DNA of 33,080 nt from Chthoniobacterales bacterium (GTDB lineage Bacteria; Verrucomicrobiota; Verrucomicrobiia; Chthoniobacterales; UBA10450): positions 1 to 33,080 of the forward strand of contig JACDHZ010000009.1 of NCBI GenBank assembly GCA_013820755.1. The letters are read 5' to 3'. Position numbers and translations under genes: made by a program. Under the pieces are notes generated by a model. That model was given only the letters and a program-made list of their open reading frames with translations. It searched no databases and was not told where the DNA came from. Below, piece by piece: positions 29,236 to 33,080 of the stretch (position 1 is the first letter of the stretch; each line of letters opens with the position of its first letter).

Positions 29236-31821
29236 ATGTCCGAGCGCCGCAAGCCATACCCGTTCCACGAAATCGAGCCGAAGTGGCAGCAAGTATGGGA
29301 GAGGGACGGCTCATTCCATGCGCCGAATCCCGGCAATTCCGCGTTCGATCCGGGAAAACCGAAGTTCTACATCCTCGACATGTTTCCCTACCCGAGCGGC
29401 ACGGGGTTGCACGTCGGCCATCCCGAAGGCTACACCGCCACTGACATCGTCGCGCGCTACAAGCGAATGTGCGGCTTCAACGTCCTGCATCCGATGGGCT
29501 GGGATGCATTTGGTTTGCCGGCGGAGCAGTATGCAATCAAAAGCGGCCAACACCCGGCGATCACCACCGGCGAGAACATCGCTAAGTTCAAGAGCCAGCT
29601 GAAACGCATTGGGTTTTCCTACGATTGGAGCCGGGAGATCAACACGACCGACAAAGGTTACTTCCGGTGGACGCAGTGGATATTCCTGCAGATTTACCAT
29701 TCGTGGTTCAATCCGGAGACGCAGCGGGCGGAGCCAATTTCTACGTATCGCGGCACTGATGCCGACAACGTGCGACTCGCATATGTCGCCGAAGTGCCAG
29801 TAAATTGGTGCGCCGAGCTTGGGACGGTACTGGCGAATGAGGAGGTGATCGAAGGAAGGAGCGAGGTCGGCGGATTCCCGGTTGTGCGCCGGCCGATGCG
29901 GCAATGGATGCTGCGGATTACCGCGTTCGCTGAGCGGTTGCTGGATGAGCTGGAGGGGCTCGATTGGCCGGATTCGATCAAGGCACTTCAGCGGAACTGG
30001 ATCGGTCGGAGCCAAGGCGCCGAGGTGGAGTTCCCAATCGTCGGGACAGCGGGCACGGGCATTCGCGTTTTCACCACGCGGCCCGATACGCTCTATGGTG
30101 CCACGTACATGGTGCTCGCGCCGGAGAACCCGCTGGTGGATGCGCTCACCACCGGCGAACAGCGCGACGCGGTAAACAGCTATCGGGTTGAGATCGGATC
30201 AAAATCCGACCTGGAGCGGACAGAGTTGGCGAAGGACAAGACTGGTGTTTCTACGGGTGCGTTCGCAATCAACCCCGTCAACGAGCAACGGATCCCAATC
30301 TGGATCGCCGATTACGTGCTGATGAGCTACGGCACAGGCGCGATCATGGCAGTGCCGGCGCACGACGAGCGGGACTTCGAGTTTGCGCAGAAATACGCGC
30401 TGCCGATCCGTGAAGTGGTGGCGGACGCGCCGCGTGCTAGGAATGGCGGTGAGGCGCCCTGCAGCCTGCCCCCGCTTGTCTGTACGACAGGTGAAGGTTT
30501 CGCAGTGAACTCGCCGCTCATCGATGGTTTGCCCTCGCCGGCTGCGAAGCGACAAATCACTGAATGGCTCGAGGAGCGTGGGCTCGGCCGTCGCATGATC
30601 AATTACAAGCTCCGCGATTGGCTTTTCTCGCGGCAGCGATATTGGGGCGAGCCGTTTCCGATCGTCTGGCGCGACGGCAAACATGAAGCCCTGCCGGAAT
30701 CCGAGCTGCCGCTGGAGCCGCCGCCGCTCGACGATTTCAAGCCGACCGGCACCGGCGAGCCGCCGCTCGCGAAAGCGAAGGATTGGATCCACTACTCGGA
30801 AGGAGCGATGCGTGAGACGAACACCATGCCGCAATGGGCAGGCTCGTGCTGGTACTACCTGCGGTTTTGCGATCCGACGAACAACCAGTGTTTCGTCGGC
30901 GAGGAGGCGGAACGGTATTGGATGGGTGGCCCCAGGCCGGGCGGCGTCGACTTGTACGTCGGCGGTACGGAGCACGCCGTGCTCCACCTGCTCTACGCAC
31001 GGTTCTGGCACAAGGTGCTGTTCGATCTAGGCTACCTTTCGAAGCCGGAGCCGTTCCAGCGGCTGGTGAATCAAGGAATCATCCTCGGCGAAGACGGCCA
31101 GAAAATGTCGAAAAGCCGCGGGAACGTGGTGAACCCCGATGACGTGATCGACGAACACGGAGCCGATGCGTTCCGCTGCTATGAGATGTTCATGGGACCG
31201 CTGGAGCAGATGAAGCCGTGGAGCATGAATGGCGTGGAAGGCGTCTCGCGCTTTCTGGCGCGCGTGTGGCGGCTGATGATGGAGGAAAACCAGGCGGGCA
31301 AATGGGTTTTGTCGGCCGCCGTAGCGCACGCGCCCGCCGAGAAGGCGCAGCTGAAAGTGCTGCACGCCACGATCAAAAAAGTTGGCGAAGACATCGAGAC
31401 GCTTTCGTTCAACACCGCGATCTCCCAGATGATGATTCTGGTGAATTCCCTCACGATCGCGCCGGTGCGCTCTCTGGCAGCGCTCCGAACGTTGCTCGTC
31501 CTCCTAAACCCTTTCGCGCCGCACGTGACCTCCGAGTTGTGGGAGACACTGGAGCAGAAGTTTGGCAGCGGCACGGGCGATATTGCCGCTCAAACCTGGC
31601 CGAGCTACGACGAACAGATGCTGATCGAGGATGAAGTCACGGTTGTCATCCAGGTGAACGGGAAGGTCCGTGACAAGATCATCGTGCCAATGGATGCGCC
31701 TGCTCAGGAAGTTGAAAAGGTGGCCCTCGAGAGTGCGAAGGTGAAGGAGGCAATCGCCGGTAAAACCGTTCGCAAGGTAGTGGTTGTGCCAAAAAAGCTT
31801 GTGAACGTGGTCGCGAACTGA
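29236..31821 (+). CDS. leuS: Leucyl-tRNA synthetase
   Basis: [29 protein letters not shown] (HIGH-type), [21 protein letters not shown] (KMSKS), CP1 editing domain [21 protein letters not shown]. Confidence 0.98.
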   Translation: MSERRKPYPFHEIEPKWQQVWERDGSFHAPNPGNSAFDPGKPKFYILDMFPYPSGTGLHVGHPEGYTATDIVARYKRMCGFNVLHPMGWDAFGLPAEQYAIKSGQHPAITTGENIAKFKSQLKRIGFSYDWSREINTTDKGYFRWTQWIFLQIYHSWFNPETQRAEPISTYRGTDADNVRLAYVAEVPVNWCAELGTVLANEEVIEGRSEVGGFPVVRRPMRQWMLRITAFAERLLDELEGLDWPDSIKALQRNWIGRSQGAEVEFPIVGTAGTGIRVFTTRPDTLYGATYMVLAPENPLVDALTTGEQRDAVNSYRVEIGSKSDLERTELAKDKTGVSTGAFAINPVNEQRIPIWIADYVLMSYGTGAIMAVPAHDERDFEFAQKYALPIREVVADAPRARNGGEAPCSLPPLVCTTGEGFAVNSPLIDGLPSPAAKRQITEWLEERGLGRRMINYKLRDWLFSRQRYWGEPFPIVWRDGKHEALPESELPLEPPPLDDFKPTGTGEPPLAKAKDWIHYSEGAMRETNTMPQWAGSCWYYLRFCDPTNNQCFVGEEAERYWMGGPRPGGVDLYVGGTEHAVLHLLYARFWHKVLFDLGYLSKPEPFQRLVNQGIILGEDGQKMSKSRGNVVNPDDVIDEHGADAFRCYEMFMGPLEQMKPWSMNGVEGVSRFLARVWRLMMEENQAGKWVLSAAVAHAPAEKAQLKVLHATIKKVGEDIETLSFNTAISQMMILVNSLTIAPVRSLAALRTLLVLLNPFAPHVTSELWETLEQKFGSGTGDIAAQTWPSYDEQMLIEDEVTVVIQVNGKVRDKIIVPMDAPAQEVEKVALESAKVKEAIAGKTVRKVVVVPKKLVNVVAN

Positions 31822-31833
31822 GTTTGCTTTAAC

Positions 31834-32292
31834 ATGTTCAAAGAGTTCAAAGAATTCGCCGTAAAAGGAAACGCGCTCGATCTCGCGATCGGCGTGATTA
31901 TCGGTGCGGCGTTTGGCTCGATCGTCACATCCTTGGTTAAGGATATCCTGATGCCTCCCATAGGACTGCTCACTGGCGGACTGGATTTTTCGAATAAATT
32001 CCTTGTCCTCAAAGGCGCTACAAACGGCGCGATGTTTGCGACTCCGGCGGACGCGGTCAAGGCAGGGGCAATCACATGGAACTACGGCAATTTCGTCAGC
32101 TCGATCATCAACTTCCTTATCGTCGCGTTTTGCGTGTTTGTGCTCGTCCGCGCGATCAATAAGATGAAAAGACCGGCACTAACCACCGCTCCGGTCTCGA
32201 AGGATTGCCCATTCTGCCAGATGACCGTTCCGATCAAGGCAGCGCGTTGCCCGCATTGCACATCAGAGATCGCCGGTAGCGTTCGCGCGTAG
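31834..32292 (+). CDS. mscL: Large-conductance mechanosensitive channel with C-terminal zinc-ribbon-like tail
   Basis: [46 protein letters not shown]; tail [18 protein letters not shown]. Confidence 0.95.
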   Translation: MFKEFKEFAVKGNALDLAIGVIIGAAFGSIVTSLVKDILMPPIGLLTGGLDFSNKFLVLKGATNGAMFATPADAVKAGAITWNYGNFVSSIINFLIVAFCVFVLVRAINKMKRPALTTAPVSKDCPFCQMTVPIKAARCPHCTSEIAGSVRA

Positions 32293-32309
32293 AGCGGCGC
32301 CTGCGTTCC

Positions 32310-32966
32310 CTACACGGGAGCGGCAACTGTTTCAGCTAATCGGAGGATGCGTGTCGGGGTGCAGAGCCACATCCGGCTTTGCACCTCCGCTTTCCACGTC
32401 GCGCCAGTGGCCCACGGGGAGAACGCCGGCATAATCCAGCAGCGATCCTGCTGGACGAATGCCGGCAGCTTCAGCCGCAGGCCGGCACCGTCTGTGATGG
32501 TGCCGGAAGGGTGATGATGCCCGATGACTTGTGTCCGGCCCGTTGCGTCTGCCTCGCAATGTCCGTGATGAAAATGAAACCCGTCGCTCTGCCAAGAGTC
32601 CAGCATCGGGATGGTCCCGAGAAGCTGGCGGTCGTGATTGCCAGCCAGAAGGATCACCTCTATCTCGACCCTGAGCCGCATGACAAGCTCCCGCGCCTCG
32701 GGCGCAGCAGCTCGGTCATGTACCAGATCGCCCAGAATCACGAGCCGTCGCGGCTCATAGTCCGCCAGCAACGCCATCAGCCTTTCTTCAATCGAGTTCA
32801 TCCCCCACATCGGCATCAGCCGACCGGCGGCGCGCTGGCTGATCTCGTAACCGAAGTGCAGGTCCGCGACGGCAAGCCAGCGTTGCTCTTCGTTGAAAAG
32901 CGCCAGCCGGCCATCGAGCAAAACGTGGTCCGCGATGGTGACTTGGCTGGAGTTTAGAGAGGGCAT
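32310..32966 (-). CDS. Metallophosphoesterase, PdeM-like (ligase-associated DNA damage response type)
   Basis: LAVADLHFGYE, LVILGDLVHDR, ILLAGNHDRQL, VIGHHHPS, WIMPAFSPWATG: calcineurin-like motif series. Confidence 0.78.
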   Translation of the reverse strand: MPSLNSSQVTIADHVLLDGRLALFNEEQRWLAVADLHFGYEISQRAAGRLMPMWGMNSIEERLMALLADYEPRRLVILGDLVHDRAAAPEARELVMRLRVEIEVILLAGNHDRQLLGTIPMLDSWQSDGFHFHHGHCEADATGRTQVIGHHHPSGTITDGAGLRLKLPAFVQQDRCWIMPAFSPWATGATWKAEVQSRMWLCTPTRILRLAETVAAPV

Positions 32967-33036
32967 ATCGCGTCGGCGCCGCGGAAATTATCGCTTGCCA
33001 CTCCCTACCGCAATCGCTAATGAGGCTGCTTCCTAA

Positions 33037-33080
33037 ATGGCAAAGGTTCTGAGACTTACAGCAATTGGCATGGCTGCCGC
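33037..33080 (+). CDS. Possible start of a gene truncated by the window edge
   Basis: ATG at 33037: MAKVLRLTAIGMAA..., signal-peptide-like; only 14 codons visible. Confidence 0.2.
   Translation, partial: MAKVLRLTAIGMAA

Noticed and set aside
30410-30500. Extra ~15 residues in the LeuRS editing domain ([21 protein letters not shown])
   Set aside because: Loop length varies in this region across LeuRS proteins; nothing clearly abnormal without an alignment.

Overview
GC-rich bacterial chromosome segment. Its content and gene style suggest a soil Verrucomicrobia-like genome, but this is inference without a search. Most of the window is intact housekeeping genes: lspA, cax, cca, a glgA-like gene, a PIG-V-like membrane protein, an FAD oxidoreductase, gcvP, ilvA-type threonine ammonia-lyase, ahcY, metK, an ArsR-methyltransferase fusion, a phosphodiester glycosidase, an exbB-exbD-tonB-exbD cluster, rdgB, leuS, mscL and a PdeM-like phosphoesterase. 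The unusual part is an accessory patch at about 12.9-18.25 kb. There I can reconstruct a broken cassette by joining reading frames: a DNA methyltransferase, a GHKL (MutL/MORC/HSP90-fold) ATPase and an unidentified third gene, all carrying frameshifts and/or stops. Next to it are a broken DUF4258 gene with an intact DUF2283 partner, and two synonymously diverged copies of the same gene 3' end. Each 3' end carries a nearly identical ~65 bp repeat at the same codon position. Other points of interest are a GxxExxY gene bounded by ~20 bp inverted repeats inside the ahcY/metK operon, a glycogen synthase homologue lacking the KxGGL motif, and a second degenerate patch at about 22.7-24.7 kb. No CRISPR array, rRNA or tRNA was recognised. 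All family assignments come from reading motifs by eye; no searches were run.
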